Shown: positions 8,870-17,732, numbered from the stretch's first letter. The stretch is DNA of 64,000 nt from Pedobacter hartonius (GCF_900107535.1 NZ_FNRA01000003.1:372001-436000); one strand, 5' to 3'. Numbers and translations are program-made. Notes: a model not told the origin generated them from the letters alone.

Positions 8870-9565
8870 ATGCTGGATATTGTCTACCAGGACGAACACT
8901 TAATAGCAATCAATAAACCCCATGGTTTGCTGGTTCACCGTTCCCCGATCGCAAATGATGCAAAAGAATTTGCCCTGCAGCTTTTAAGGGACCAGGTGAA
9001 CAGGTATGTCAGCCCTGTACACCGCCTGGACAGAAAAACCGGCGGACTGCTGCTGTTTACTTTCGAAAAAGAGGTGGAGATAGCCATGCATAAGCAATTC
9101 CAGGAGGGCCTCGTTAAGAAAAAATACAAAGCTGTTGTGAGGGGATATTCGCCCGAAAGTATGGACATTGACTATCCGCTGGTAAAGGAAAACGGTATGA
9201 TCCAGGATGCATTCACCTCATTTGTCACCCTAAAACAGGCAGAACTGGATATCTCGCTCGGTAAACATCCTACATCAAGATATTCACTCGTTGAGGCTAC
9301 ACCTACCACTGGCAGAATGCACCAGTTGAGGAAACATTTTGCACATATATTCTATCCCATTATTGGCGACAGAAAACATGGCTGCAACAAGCAGAACAAG
9401 TTTTTTAAGGAACAATGGGAAATGACCACCATGTTACTTCATGCCTCCGAGCTCTCCTTCGTCCATCCGGTAACCAAACAGGAGCTTCATCTTACCGCAA
9501 CTTTACAGGATGAGTTTAAACGGGTAATGGAACTGATGAAATGGGAACTGTCTGACAACGATTAG
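8870..9565 (+). CDS. truC: tRNA pseudouridine synthase C-like (RluA superfamily)
   Basis: A 231-residue pseudouridine synthase. The N-terminus MLDIVYQDEHLIAINKP aligns by eye with the start of TruC, and the catalytic motif VHRLDRKTGG carries the conserved Asp. GRMHQLRKHFAHI and HPIIGDRKHG-like segments complete the family. TruC makes pseudouridine 65 in certain tRNAs, acting in the cytoplasm. The upstream ATG at 8837 would add 11 residues not matching the family, and a candidate -7 box lies between the two ATGs, so 8870 is chosen. No neighbour of related function; the region downstream is nearly empty. Confidence 0.88.
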   Translation: MLDIVYQDEHLIAINKPHGLLVHRSPIANDAKEFALQLLRDQVNRYVSPVHRLDRKTGGLLLFTFEKEVEIAMHKQFQEGLVKKKYKAVVRGYSPESMDIDYPLVKENGMIQDAFTSFVTLKQAELDISLGKHPTSRYSLVEATPTTGRMHQLRKHFAHIFYPIIGDRKHGCNKQNKFFKEQWEMTTMLLHASELSFVHPVTKQELHLTATLQDEFKRVMELMKWELSDND

Positions 9566-9810
9566 GCCAGACTTTATCTTTAACCAGGTCTTTGTTCAAC
9601 TAAAAGACGAACTGACTATACCATTCGTTGTCCCCAGAAAACCTGTTGGGTTACTGCCCATTATATTCAGGGCCCCATTCAGCCGCCAGCCCGGATCAGG
9701 GCTGTACCCGGTTAATACATTTGCTGCAAAAGTAAGCAGTTCCTTTTGAACAAATACCCCCTCTGATAAGTCTGCATGCAATAGAGAAAGCGCCGGCAAA
9801 CTTTAGCAAT
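9566..9810. other. Intergenic stretch with an unrecognised short minus-strand frame
   Basis: A 67-codon frame on the minus strand (9799-9596) has no shadowing gene and no recognisable domain, signal peptide or ribosome-binding site. It may be spurious or a gene remnant. Nothing else was recognised here. Confidence 0.2.
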
Positions 9811-10107
9811 ATGGTGATGAGCCAGCTACAGGAAATGGAGAACTGGGCGGTCTATAAGCCAATCATCGGCAAAAAATCCGGATTTGCTATTGCAGCAACC
9901 GTAGCGGCAGTCATCCTGCTGTTGTTGCTAAATGACGGGCAACATACTTATACCACCCAAAACAATACTTATTCTCAGATCCTGGCTTTTTTGAACCACA
10001 TTCCGTCGGTTTATATCATTACCCTGTTTATGTCCTGCACACTTTTACTGGGAGATTATTTTCTTCGCCAGCATTACCGGGCAGCAAAAAATGAAGTCAG
10101 CTCATAA
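9811..10107 (+). CDS. Small two-helix membrane protein
   Basis: A 98-residue protein not recognised as a known family. It has two hydrophobic segments (about residues 24-40, with FAIAATVAAVILLLLL, and 67-85, with VYIITLFMSCTLLLG), joined by a polar loop rich in Thr/Asn/Gln, and a basic C-terminus. It is predicted to sit in the inner membrane with both ends inside. The starts at 9811 and 9817 (M1 and M3) cannot be separated. It stands alone between truC and a large hairpin. Confidence 0.5.
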   Translation: MVMSQLQEMENWAVYKPIIGKKSGFAIAATVAAVILLLLLNDGQHTYTTQNNTYSQILAFLNHIPSVYIITLFMSCTLLLGDYFLRQHYRAAKNEVSS

Positions 10108-10132
10108 TATACATATGTTTACTTACTTCTGA

Positions 10133-10214
10133 GGTAAAATTGACATTGGTCTGAGTTAACTTCGTAATTTGAACCCTAAACTCGAAGTTAACTCAGACCA
10201 ATGTCAGTTTTACC
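10133..10214. repeat. Near-perfect 32-bp inverted repeat (large hairpin)
   Basis: Left arm 10133-10164 and right arm 10183-10214 are complementary over 32 bp, with an 18-nt spacer. The only imperfection (10140/10207) is a U-G wobble in plus-strand RNA. The arms start GGTAAAA and end TTCG. There is no U-run and no coding capacity. It could be a very strong terminator after the small membrane protein, a MITE-like element or a double-stranded RNA source. Confidence 0.85.
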
Positions 10215-10365
10215 ATAGACATCCATACTTCCATGAAGCCGGAACGATCCTGATATCGTATTTCAGGCGCGGTAGCATGGTGACGATTCTCACTGCAAAC
10301 GGATAGTTAAGCTTTGCCTTAGGAGATGTAATTAATCTCATAAAAAATCGTTAAACTTGTCATGG

Positions 10366-10441
10366 CTTTAGTGGTGTCCGCAACGGACTGAGATCATACA
10401 CTTTGCACCTGATCCGGTTCATACCGGCGTAGGAAAAAGCA
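10366..10441 (+). promoter_or_regulatory. TPP riboswitch (THI box)
   Basis: The stretch contains the conserved parts of the thiamin pyrophosphate aptamer in order: GGTGT near 10372, GGACTGAGAT at about 10385-10394 (the CTGAGA core), CACCTGATCCGG at about 10406-10417 and ACCGGCGTAGGAAAA. It lies about 55 nt before thiM, the first gene of a thiamin salvage operon, as expected for TPP feedback control. A short hairpin CTTCC-GTTC-GGAAG at about 10455-10468, between aptamer and start codon, may belong to the expression platform; with no U-run, translational control is likelier than termination. Confidence 0.95.
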
Positions 10442-10495
10442 AATGAATTCAAATCTTCCGTTCGGAAGCGCTGCTATCGCTGTAAATTATTTGAT

Positions 10496-11308
10496 ATGAA
10501 GCAGAGACTCTGGAATTATATTTCGGGCTTAAGAAATACTTCGCCCCTGGTGCACAGCATTACCAATTATGTGGTGATGAACAATACGGCAAATGCCTTA
10601 CTGGCTGCCGGTGCATCGCCAATTATGGCACATGCGCATCCTGAAATGAAAGACATGGTCAGTATTGCAGGGGCACTGGTGATCAATATAGGCACGCTCG
10701 ACGAATATTGGGTGGAAAGCATGCGACTGGCCATCAGACAGGCCGAAACATTGAAAAAACCATGGATCCTGGATCCCGTTGGCGCAGGTGCTACCCATTA
10801 CCGTGATACCGTACTGAAGGAACTGATCAGTATTTATCATCCCTCAGTTATCCGGGCTAACGCTTCTGAGATCATGGCACTGGCACAAGTGAGTACACCA
10901 ACCAAAGGTGTGGATAGTGTGAATAAAACCGAAGAAGCACCTGAAGCTGCCCGGTATCTGAATAAAACCACCGGCGCCGTGATATGCATTTCCGGCGCAA
11001 CAGATAGCATTATTCATGAGGGCAAGTGTGTCTCGTTAAAAAATGGTGATCCTATAATGGCCAGAATAACAGGAATGGGATGTACGGCAACTGCCCTGAC
11101 AGGTGCTTTTTGTGCAGCAAACCCGGCAAACCTCTTTGAGGCAACCGTAGCTGCCATGGCACTGATGGGCGTAGCCGGCGAAAAAGCTGCAGCGTTAGCC
11201 AAAGGCCCGGGGAGCCTGCAAATGCACTTTTTAGATGTATTGGCCACGATCACCGAACAAGAATTCAACGAGTTACTGATCTTAGAAGAAGAAAATGCCG
11301 GCATTTAA
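10496..11308 (+). CDS. thiM: Hydroxyethylthiazole kinase
   Basis: A 270-residue ribokinase-fold enzyme that phosphorylates 4-methyl-5-(2-hydroxyethyl)thiazole for thiamin salvage. Family motifs seen: HSITNYVVMNNTANALLA at the N-terminus, DPVGAGATHYR, IRANASEIMAL and the ATP/anion-hole segment GMGCTATALTGAF with its conserved Cys. It is the first gene after the TPP riboswitch and overlaps thiE by 14 bp, indicating translational coupling. Length is normal for ThiM. With no thiC, thiG or thiH here, the operon recycles precursors rather than making them. Confidence 0.95.
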   Translation: MKQRLWNYISGLRNTSPLVHSITNYVVMNNTANALLAAGASPIMAHAHPEMKDMVSIAGALVINIGTLDEYWVESMRLAIRQAETLKKPWILDPVGAGATHYRDTVLKELISIYHPSVIRANASEIMALAQVSTPTKGVDSVNKTEEAPEAARYLNKTTGAVICISGATDSIIHEGKCVSLKNGDPIMARITGMGCTATALTGAFCAANPANLFEATVAAMALMGVAGEKAAALAKGPGSLQMHFLDVLATITEQEFNELLILEEENAGI

Positions 11309-11924
11309 TCATAAACTTTACCTCGTTACCGATCAGCAGGCATGCCTCGGAAAAGATTTTTTTAAGGTGGTTGAATCAGCCGTTAAGGGCGGGGTTGACA
11401 TCGTACAGATCAGGGAAAAGGAACTTCAGGAAAAAGATTTTTTAAAAAAGACCCTGCAGTTAAAGGAACTGCTGGACAAATATAATGTTCCCCTGATCGT
11501 CAATGATGTGCTTTCTGTGGCGATGCACGGCCGCACAGCAGGTATCCATGTAGGAAATTCTGATCTGTCCCCCGTGATGATCAGAATGCAGTGGCCGGAG
11601 TCTGTCCTGGGATACTCGCTGGAGCATCTCGATCAGCTGAGTACTTCGAATGCAATGGTAGCTGATTATATCGCTTTAAGCCCTGTATTTGCAACTCCTA
11701 CCAAACAGGATACGATCATTGAATGGGGACTTGACGGGATCATTAAAGTACGTTCACTCACAAAGTATCCCCTGGTTGCCATAGGGAACGTGCATGCCGC
11801 GAATGCAGCAGCGATCATTCATGCGGGTGCCAATTGTCTGGCAGTGGTATCGGCGATCTGTTCCGCGGATGATCCCGAAAAGGCTGCCGCAGTGATTAGA
11901 AATGAAATTGAAAAATCAATATGA
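11295..11924 (+). CDS. thiE: Thiamin phosphate synthase
   Basis: A 209-residue TIM-barrel enzyme that joins HMP-PP and thiazole phosphate to thiamin phosphate. Active-site segments are in the usual order: VQIREKE (diphosphate site), LIVNDV, GIHVGNSDL with the Mg-binding Asp, the short VLGYSLEHL in place of the commoner GVST stretch, and ATPTKQD with the conserved Lys. It overlaps thiM by 14 bp upstream and thiD by 4 bp downstream. The sequence is somewhat divergent from the textbook enzyme but no catalytic residue appears lost. Confidence 0.93.
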   Translation: MPAFNHKLYLVTDQQACLGKDFFKVVESAVKGGVDIVQIREKELQEKDFLKKTLQLKELLDKYNVPLIVNDVLSVAMHGRTAGIHVGNSDLSPVMIRMQWPESVLGYSLEHLDQLSTSNAMVADYIALSPVFATPTKQDTIIEWGLDGIIKVRSLTKYPLVAIGNVHAANAAAIIHAGANCLAVVSAICSADDPEKAAAVIRNEIEKSI

Positions 11925-12754
11925 AACGATATAAATATCCATCGGTACTGACCATCGCAGGATCAGACAGCGGTGGCGGCGCCGGCATCCAGGCAGATCT
12001 GAAGACCTTCTCCGCCCTGGGCTGTTTTGGAACTTCGGCAATTACTGCCGTTACCGTCCAAAATACAATGGGCGTAAGGGACATCCACAGCATCCCTGCA
12101 GAGATTGTACAGGGACAAATCAAGGCAGTAATGGATGATATTCAACCATCAGCTATCAAAATAGGTATGGTGCACAGTACTGAACTGGCCATCGCTATTC
12201 ATGACACCTTAGCTACATACCCGGATATACCAGTGATATTTGATCCGGTGATGGTGGCCACAAGCGGAGACAAGCTGATCAACGATGATACGGTATCTGT
12301 TTTAAAAACAGTCCTGTTTCCATTAATGGCACTAATCACTCCAAATGTAGACGAAGCGGAGATCTTAACCGGGCAGAAGATCAGTAATCTGGCCGAAATG
12401 CAAAGTGCGGCAAGAGCATTGCTGCAAACGGGCTGTTCTGCGGTTCTTTTAAAAGGCGGCCACCTGAAAGGCAGGAAAGTTTACGATTTTTATACCAGCA
12501 GGGAGGGTGCAGAGCAGGTCTTTGAATCGGATTATATAGAAAGCGATAATGTACACGGAACAGGCTGCACACTTTCTTCGGCTATTGCTGCCTATCTGAC
12601 CTTAAACCATACCCTGGCAGATGCGATATCAAAAGCAAGGGCCTATGTTTATCAGGCTATACTGCAGGGAAAGGACGTGAAAACCGGCCATGGCCACGGC
12701 CCCTTAAATCATTTTTTTAATCCTCAAAAACTAACACAATATGAAGTGGACTGA
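11921..12754 (+). CDS. thiD: Hydroxymethylpyrimidine/phosphomethylpyrimidine kinase
   Basis: A 277-residue bifunctional kinase that converts HMP to HMP-P and HMP-PP. Signatures: TIAGSDSGGGAGIQADLKTF at the N-terminus, AVTVQNTMGV, DPVMVATSGDKL, and VHGTGCTLSSAIAAYL with the conserved Cys. It shares a 4-bp ATGA overlap with thiE and a 14-bp overlap with tenA, so the four genes are one translationally coupled unit under the TPP riboswitch. Confidence 0.96.
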   Translation: MKRYKYPSVLTIAGSDSGGGAGIQADLKTFSALGCFGTSAITAVTVQNTMGVRDIHSIPAEIVQGQIKAVMDDIQPSAIKIGMVHSTELAIAIHDTLATYPDIPVIFDPVMVATSGDKLINDDTVSVLKTVLFPLMALITPNVDEAEILTGQKISNLAEMQSAARALLQTGCSAVLLKGGHLKGRKVYDFYTSREGAEQVFESDYIESDNVHGTGCTLSSAIAAYLTLNHTLADAISKARAYVYQAILQGKDVKTGHGHGPLNHFFNPQKLTQYEVD

Positions 12755-13394
12755 AAATGCCTGGAAAGAAATAGAGGGAATCTATACCAGTGTTACTGAA
12801 ATGCCTTTTAACCAGGAACTGATGTCCGGCACATTATCCCTGGACCGTTTCCGCTTCTATATGCAGCAGGACGGGGTATATCTGGCTGAATTCAGCAGGG
12901 CGCTCGCACTGATTGCAGCAAGGTGTTTCAACCATCCTTATACCCTCGATTTTATTCGCTTTGCGGAAAGAGCCGTAGTGGTAGAACGGTCGCTACATGA
13001 AGGCTACTTCAGGCAGTTCAACGTGACCGGCGATGCAGAGGCCTCGCCTACCTGCCACAACTATACGCAATTTCTGCTCACTAAAGCCAGTCTCGATCAG
13101 GTAGAAGTAGCAATGGCTGCCGTATTACCCTGCTTCTGGATTTATAAAAAAGTAGGTGATCATATCTATCAGTACCAGGATGGTAAAAACAACCCCTACC
13201 AGGACTGGATAGATACCTATGCAGGGGAAGAATTTGGCCTGCTGGTAGAAAAAGCAATTGAAATTTGTGACGATGTTGCTTCCAGGTGCTCTGATTTACA
13301 ACGGGAACAGATGACAAAAGCTTTTGTAATGGCTTCCAGGCTGGAATGGATGTTCTGGGATAGCGCATACCAACTGGAAAAGTGGCCGATTTAA
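12741..13394 (+). CDS. tenA: TenA/thiaminase II family aminopyrimidine aminohydrolase
   Basis: A 217-residue all-helical TenA protein that hydrolyses degraded thiamin pyrimidines (aminopyrimidine to HMP), feeding ThiD. The catalytic Cys is in AVLPCFWIYKKVG, a second conserved segment is YAGEEFGLLVEKA, and the C-terminal Glu lies in SRLEWMFWDSAY. It is the last gene of the thi operon, overlapping thiD by 14 bp. The presence of ThiM, ThiE, ThiD and TenA without de novo genes fits a salvage operon. Confidence 0.94.
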   Translation: MKWTENAWKEIEGIYTSVTEMPFNQELMSGTLSLDRFRFYMQQDGVYLAEFSRALALIAARCFNHPYTLDFIRFAERAVVVERSLHEGYFRQFNVTGDAEASPTCHNYTQFLLTKASLDQVEVAMAAVLPCFWIYKKVGDHIYQYQDGKNNPYQDWIDTYAGEEFGLLVEKAIEICDDVASRCSDLQREQMTKAFVMASRLEWMFWDSAYQLEKWPI

Positions 13395-13472
13395 TACTAA
13401 AGAGACATTAACATTTATTTAAAGTATAATTTTACACCTAAAGAAACGTTCTATTTGTAAAATTTAACTGAT

Positions 13473-14303
13473 ATGAACACGTCGATTGATAGCGATGAGA
13501 GATATATTGAGGTTGAACCGGGTGTTAAACTTCATATAACTGATAAAGGCAGGGGAAAAGCTTTGGTATTGATCCCGGGTTTACCTTTGAGTGACCTGAT
13601 ATTCAAATATACTTACGATATGCTGGCCGAAAATGGATATCGTGCCATAGGTATTACACTAAGGGGTTTTGGACAATTCGAAAGCCCGGATAATTATGAT
13701 GTGGAACTGCATGCCCGTGATATCAATAAGATTTTGAGAATATTGCGGCTGGAAGAAGTCGTCTTGTGCGGGTATAGCTTTGGAGGTGTAATCGCAGCGT
13801 ATTATCTAAGCAGATACCGTCCTTCCCGGGTGAGTAAGCTGGCATTGATCAGCTCAAATGTTCCTTTATATATCAGACATGGCGATTATCCCTATGGACT
13901 GAGCGTCAACGAACTGAATCGGCTGATCAAATCTTTCGAGAAGGATCAGGGAAGCATAGAGGATGTTTTTGGGCCCATTCTCCAGCCTTCTAAAGAAGCC
14001 GGAAAATCACAGGCAGACCACTGGCTGAACAATATTCTTCCCGAAACGGCTGAGAAGGGTTTTAAGCAGAGACCGGGATTACTGAGAGAAATAGAACTGC
14101 GGCCTTTATTGAGCAGCATTGACATCCCTACCCTGATCATGCACTCAAAAGACGACAGCGTGATCCCATTTACTATCGCTGAGCAGGCACATGAATGGAT
14201 CAGTAACTCGCAACTGGTTGTTTTTGAAACAGGCGGGCAATGGTACTTTCTGCTGGCATATGAAAGGTTCAATGCTGAGTTACTGCAATTTGCGAAACAA
14301 TAA
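13473..14303 (+). CDS. Alpha/beta hydrolase lacking the usual catalytic histidine
   Basis: A 276-residue alpha/beta-hydrolase of the haloperoxidase/epoxide-hydrolase-like type. It has an oxyanion strand VLIPGLPLSD, the nucleophile elbow GYSFGG (Ser ~105) and the acid in HSKDDSVIP. At the C-terminus, where relatives usually read GGHW or SGHW before a Phe/Leu stretch and ERFN, this protein reads GGQWYFLLAYERFN. The expected His is therefore Gln (CAA instead of CAT/CAC). Either the base is elsewhere or the enzyme is inactive or altered. No signal peptide; cytoplasmic. It lies 78 bp after tenA, outside the overlapping operon. Confidence 0.82.
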   Translation: MNTSIDSDERYIEVEPGVKLHITDKGRGKALVLIPGLPLSDLIFKYTYDMLAENGYRAIGITLRGFGQFESPDNYDVELHARDINKILRILRLEEVVLCGYSFGGVIAAYYLSRYRPSRVSKLALISSNVPLYIRHGDYPYGLSVNELNRLIKSFEKDQGSIEDVFGPILQPSKEAGKSQADHWLNNILPETAEKGFKQRPGLLREIELRPLLSSIDIPTLIMHSKDDSVIPFTIAEQAHEWISNSQLVVFETGGQWYFLLAYERFNAELLQFAKQ

Positions 14304-14368
14304 ACTCGCTGCGTCAGGCAATAAAATTACGGTCAGTCCAGCGCCTGTGTGTTCATCTATTGCAGGCC

Positions 14369-15724
14369 CTACTGTTCGTCTTTAATGAACGGAAATACTC
14401 CGCCGCCCTGTTTTAGTGTGAACTCACCAAACATAGGCCTGAATTCCATCACAATTCCCGCCAGGGCATAGCCAAACTTGTCTTTATCCAAAGGTTTCAG
14501 TGCAAATGCAGCCTGCCCGGTTGCCTGGGCGATAAGCGTATTGCCATCTTTTGTGACCTTAATCTTTATTGGTATGCGCAGGCTTGAATAGTTTCCAAGG
14601 TATTTGTCCAGATCGGTACTGGTAAGCACAGGTGTTTTAAATGTGGGAATCGTATAGCTCATGTTAAAATATATCCTCAGTACGCCATTGATCAGATCTT
14701 TGACTCTATAATCAATACCATTGGCACAATATGCGTAGGCCATCTTTTCTTCGGGAAAATAACCCACTACAGAAGAAAAGCCATCAATATCCCCGTTGTG
14801 GCCTAAGGCCTTTTTAGGACCGAAGGGAATTTGGAACATCCCCATTCCGTAACTGTCATTCAGGGTTTTCATTAATGTAACATGCTCGGCACTGATCAGC
14901 TTACCCGAAAATAAAGCACCGATAAACTTAACCAGGTCAGATGGTGTGGAAACAACAGCTCCCGCCCCGCCGGGAATACTCATGTCTGTTTCAGGCATTT
15001 GCTGCCAGCCATTTCTGGGCTGGTAGGAATAAGCTTCATTTTTGACAGCATTTATTTTGTCGCCATAGTAAGTATCTGTCAGCCCCAGTTTACGCGTGAT
15101 TTGTTGTTTGAGTGCCTCAGCATAAGTCTTTTTTGTCAGGTTTTCTACAATATAACCCAGGAGGACAAAGTTAGTATTGCTGTATTCCGCTTTGCTGTCT
15201 GGTGCAAAAACTGAAGGCTGGGCCGCGAAAGTAGCCAGCATCTCTGCCTGCGTACGGGGGCTAACCATATAAGTCTGGTAAGCGGTATCAAGTACAAAAT
15301 TATACAGACCGCTCCGGTGGGACAGCATCTGGCTGATCGTAATGGTATCTGCATTCGGTATCTGCGGATAAAAAAAAGATAGTTTGGTATCCAGTGTTAT
15401 TTTTCTTTCTTCTATCAACTGAAATACCATTACCGCAGTAAACATTTTACTGATGGATCCGATGCGGTAATGTGTTTTGATATTAGCCGCCGTGTGGTTT
15501 GCACCGGCTATTGCACTATAGCCAATTGCTTTCTGGTATACCAGGCTGCCATTATGTGCGATGGCAAGGCTGCCCATTGCCTGGTTATCACCTGCAACAG
15601 CTTGCAGCAGGCTATCTATTTTTACTTTGTTTAGCGTTTGACCCGTAGTGTTTATGGAACCTGCAAGTATTGTAATGAGTGTACAGGTAACAAACAGCAA
15701 AGGGGTTAAAACAAATTTCTTCAT
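14369..15724 (-). CDS. Exported serine hydrolase of the class C beta-lactamase/esterase fold
   Basis: A 451-residue serine hydrolase. A signal peptide (residues 1-~28) precedes the penicillin-binding fold with nucleophile motif SISK (GSISKMFTA), YSNTNFVLL for the YxN motif, and LGHNGDIDGF for the third HxG motif. A C-terminal ~100-residue lipocalin-like part begins around LDKYLGNYSS. Relatives act as D-alanyl-aminopeptidases, esterases or peptidases in the periplasm; clinical beta-lactamase activity cannot be inferred. It is convergent with the hydrolase gene and divergent from the Rpn-like nuclease. Confidence 0.9.
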   Translation of the reverse strand: MKKFVLTPLLFVTCTLITILAGSINTTGQTLNKVKIDSLLQAVAGDNQAMGSLAIAHNGSLVYQKAIGYSAIAGANHTAANIKTHYRIGSISKMFTAVMVFQLIEERKITLDTKLSFFYPQIPNADTITISQMLSHRSGLYNFVLDTAYQTYMVSPRTQAEMLATFAAQPSVFAPDSKAEYSNTNFVLLGYIVENLTKKTYAEALKQQITRKLGLTDTYYGDKINAVKNEAYSYQPRNGWQQMPETDMSIPGGAGAVVSTPSDLVKFIGALFSGKLISAEHVTLMKTLNDSYGMGMFQIPFGPKKALGHNGDIDGFSSVVGYFPEEKMAYAYCANGIDYRVKDLINGVLRIYFNMSYTIPTFKTPVLTSTDLDKYLGNYSSLRIPIKIKVTKDGNTLIAQATGQAAFALKPLDKDKFGYALAGIVMEFRPMFGEFTLKQGGGVFPFIKDEQ

Positions 15725-15760
15725 GACTTAGCGTTATAAGGGAACACTGACAGAACGCCC

Positions 15761-15787
15761 TATTCCCTGATTTATGATCAGGGAATA
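15761..15787. repeat. 11-bp perfect inverted repeat between divergent genes
   Basis: TATTCCCTGAT, spacer TTATG, ATCAGGGAATA. It lies 37 bp before the serine hydrolase start and 59 bp before the nuclease start. It may be an operator or a hairpin in either leader. Confidence 0.55.
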
Positions 15788-15845
15788 AATATAGTGTTAA
15801 AAAATAAATAACCACATTATACCCTTTCCGTATTAAGTTGCCCCT

Positions 15846-16787
15846 GTGAGAAAGCAAAACGACACTTTATGGAAAGGGATTCTGGAACCATTTTTCAGGG
15901 ATTTCCTCCGTTTCATAGATCCGGTTTTAGCGCTGACTATTAATGCGGACAGGGAAATTGTATTTATGGACAAGGAGCTTCATCAGGAGTTTCCGTCCGA
16001 TGAAGGGATCTATGAACAGAGAACAGTTGATAAACTCGTCAAGCTCTATACGCACGAAGGAAGAGAAGAATGGATACTCCTGCATCTGGAAGTCCAGGAT
16101 AAATACACCAGGGATTTTAGCCAGCGCACGTACAATTACTTTAACAGGCTGTATGACAAATACAAAAAGCCAATCACGGCTTATTCAATCTTCACAGAGC
16201 CAAACGGGATTAAACGTACAAATGCATTCAAAATCAATTGTAATGGGACTAGCCTGATCTATAAATTCAACCCCTACAAAATAGCTGTTCAGGATAACGA
16301 TTACCTGATGCAGCACGGGAATCCTTTTGCGCTGATCATCCTGATTGCGAAGGCCACAACACTAAAGAAAATCTATAAAGATAAACAGGGGTTTGATCAT
16401 GCACTGCTGGAGTATAAATTGAAGATTGCCAGATCGGTCCTCGACAGAAAACTCCCGGAACGAAAAGAAAAGCTCATGATGAATTTTCTTTTTTTCTATA
16501 TAAGTTTTGAACTTTCAGAAACAAAAGTTAAATTTGATCATGAGATTAATTTGTTAACAAATAAGAATATTAATAATATGACTATTGAAGAGATATTAAT
16601 AGGGCAAGCCGAGATCAGGGGCAGGCGGATTGGTGAAAAGGCAGGAAAAAGGGAAGGTAAAAGAGAGGCGAAGCAAGATGAAATTACCAGACTGATTACC
16701 AAACACGGTTTTACTGACAAAGAAATAGTTGACTTTGCTGAAGTGCCCTTAAGCCTGGTGAGGAAGGTAAGATCAGAATTGAATTGA
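15846..16787 (+). CDS. Rpn-family PD-(D/E)XK nuclease / putative transposase
   Basis: A 313-residue protein starting at GTG. It matches the recombination-promoting nuclease / PD-(D/E)XK transposase-like family: the N-terminal FIDPVLALTINADREIVFMD, and the nuclease core ILLHLEVQDK with the catalytic Glu and Lys. The C-terminus is a charged coiled region with GEKAGKREGKREAK, common to this family, followed by a short helix-turn-helix-like end. Known members promote RecA-independent recombination and are often scattered as solitary genes. No terminal inverted repeats were seen around it, so it is not called a complete mobile element. Confidence 0.8.
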   Translation: MRKQNDTLWKGILEPFFRDFLRFIDPVLALTINADREIVFMDKELHQEFPSDEGIYEQRTVDKLVKLYTHEGREEWILLHLEVQDKYTRDFSQRTYNYFNRLYDKYKKPITAYSIFTEPNGIKRTNAFKINCNGTSLIYKFNPYKIAVQDNDYLMQHGNPFALIILIAKATTLKKIYKDKQGFDHALLEYKLKIARSVLDRKLPERKEKLMMNFLFFYISFELSETKVKFDHEINLLTNKNINNMTIEEILIGQAEIRGRRIGEKAGKREGKREAKQDEITRLITKHGFTDKEIVDFAEVPLSLVRKVRSELN

Positions 16788-16967
16788 TCCTGTACCCGTG
16801 TATGGATACAGAATAAATTAAACAATTATTTTTGAACTGAAGCGGTAAGCTCCGGGCTGTCTTTAAAGATACTGTTCAGCAAACCGGCATGGACAGCATT
16901 TGCAGCAGCACGTTGAATAACTGGCGGCAATTTTGCCGCTATCTTATGGTACCAGTTTAAATATGAT

Positions 16968-17732
16968 TTATTTACCTGCAGCCCAGAAAATGGCATTCCT
17001 GAACAATGTTGTATAATCTTTATTCTGGAACAACTCCGGGGCATGCCCCATAAATATGTAAATATTCTTCGCCTTATACTCAGGATTGGTCCATACTACA
17101 GGATGGTCGCCTTTCATTTTGATCTCTGATGCCGGTTCATAGGTAGATTCATCAACTGTAGCCAGAACGTGTACGTTAGGACGCGGACTTTGATCATAGA
17201 CATACCATTCTTCCTTCGCCACAGGAAAAGAGGATGAAACACCCTTCATTACCGGATGTTTTTTATCCTCCACCTTAACGGTCGCTCTGGCAAAAGTGGC
17301 GATGTAATTCTGGAACTTGATTCTGCCCATAAAACGGTAAAACCAGGTCCACATCGGGTAACCATCAAATTCCCCGATCAGGGTGGCATGATGAAAACCT
17401 ATCCAGCCCCCTTTTCCCTGTTCAATATATTTCTGAAAGGCAGTTACCGCTTTTTCTTTCCAGGCGTACGGCGCATAGTCCAGCTGGATGAACAATTGAT
17501 ATTGCGCAAGGAAAGCATCGTCGATCTGGTCGGTGTTCTGAATATAGTCTACCGCGAAATTATTGGTGGCCGCCAGCTGGTCAAGCCATACCCTGGCGGC
17601 TTTTGAATACTCCACATGATTCCCCCCGTTTTCACACAATGCAATCACTTTAAATCTTGGGGTCTTCTGCTGCGCCCATACGGTACAAATAGAAAACAGG
17701 CAAATAACTGAAAGGAACAGGATTTTTTTCAT
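16968..17732 (-). CDS. ThuA domain protein, exported
   Basis: A 254-residue protein with a signal peptide (cut near TVWAQ) and one ThuA domain of the glutamine-amidotransferase-like fold. Typical segments: NGGNHVEYSKAARVWLDQL, IQNTDQIDDAFL, GGWIGFHHATLIGEF, DHPVVWTNP and IFMGHAPELFQ. ThuA proteins are linked to trehalose and other sugar turnover in Bacteroidota, but the reaction is unsettled. It is transcribed alone and divergent from the sensor regulator at 17982. Confidence 0.88.
   Translation of the reverse strand: MKKILFLSVICLFSICTVWAQQKTPRFKVIALCENGGNHVEYSKAARVWLDQLAATNNFAVDYIQNTDQIDDAFLAQYQLFIQLDYAPYAWKEKAVTAFQKYIEQGKGGWIGFHHATLIGEFDGYPMWTWFYRFMGRIKFQNYIATFARATVKVEDKKHPVMKGVSSSFPVAKEEWYVYDQSPRPNVHVLATVDESTYEPASEIKMKGDHPVVWTNPEYKAKNIYIFMGHAPELFQNKDYTTLFRNAIFWAAGK

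Noticed and set aside
15846..16787. A complete insertion sequence around the Rpn-like gene
   Set aside because: No terminal inverted repeats or target duplication seen; the 11-bp palindrome upstream has no partner downstream.
16826..17044. A 72-codon minus-strand frame after the Rpn-like gene
   Set aside because: It overlaps the 3' end of the ThuA gene, shows no recognisable domain, and could at most be a relic.
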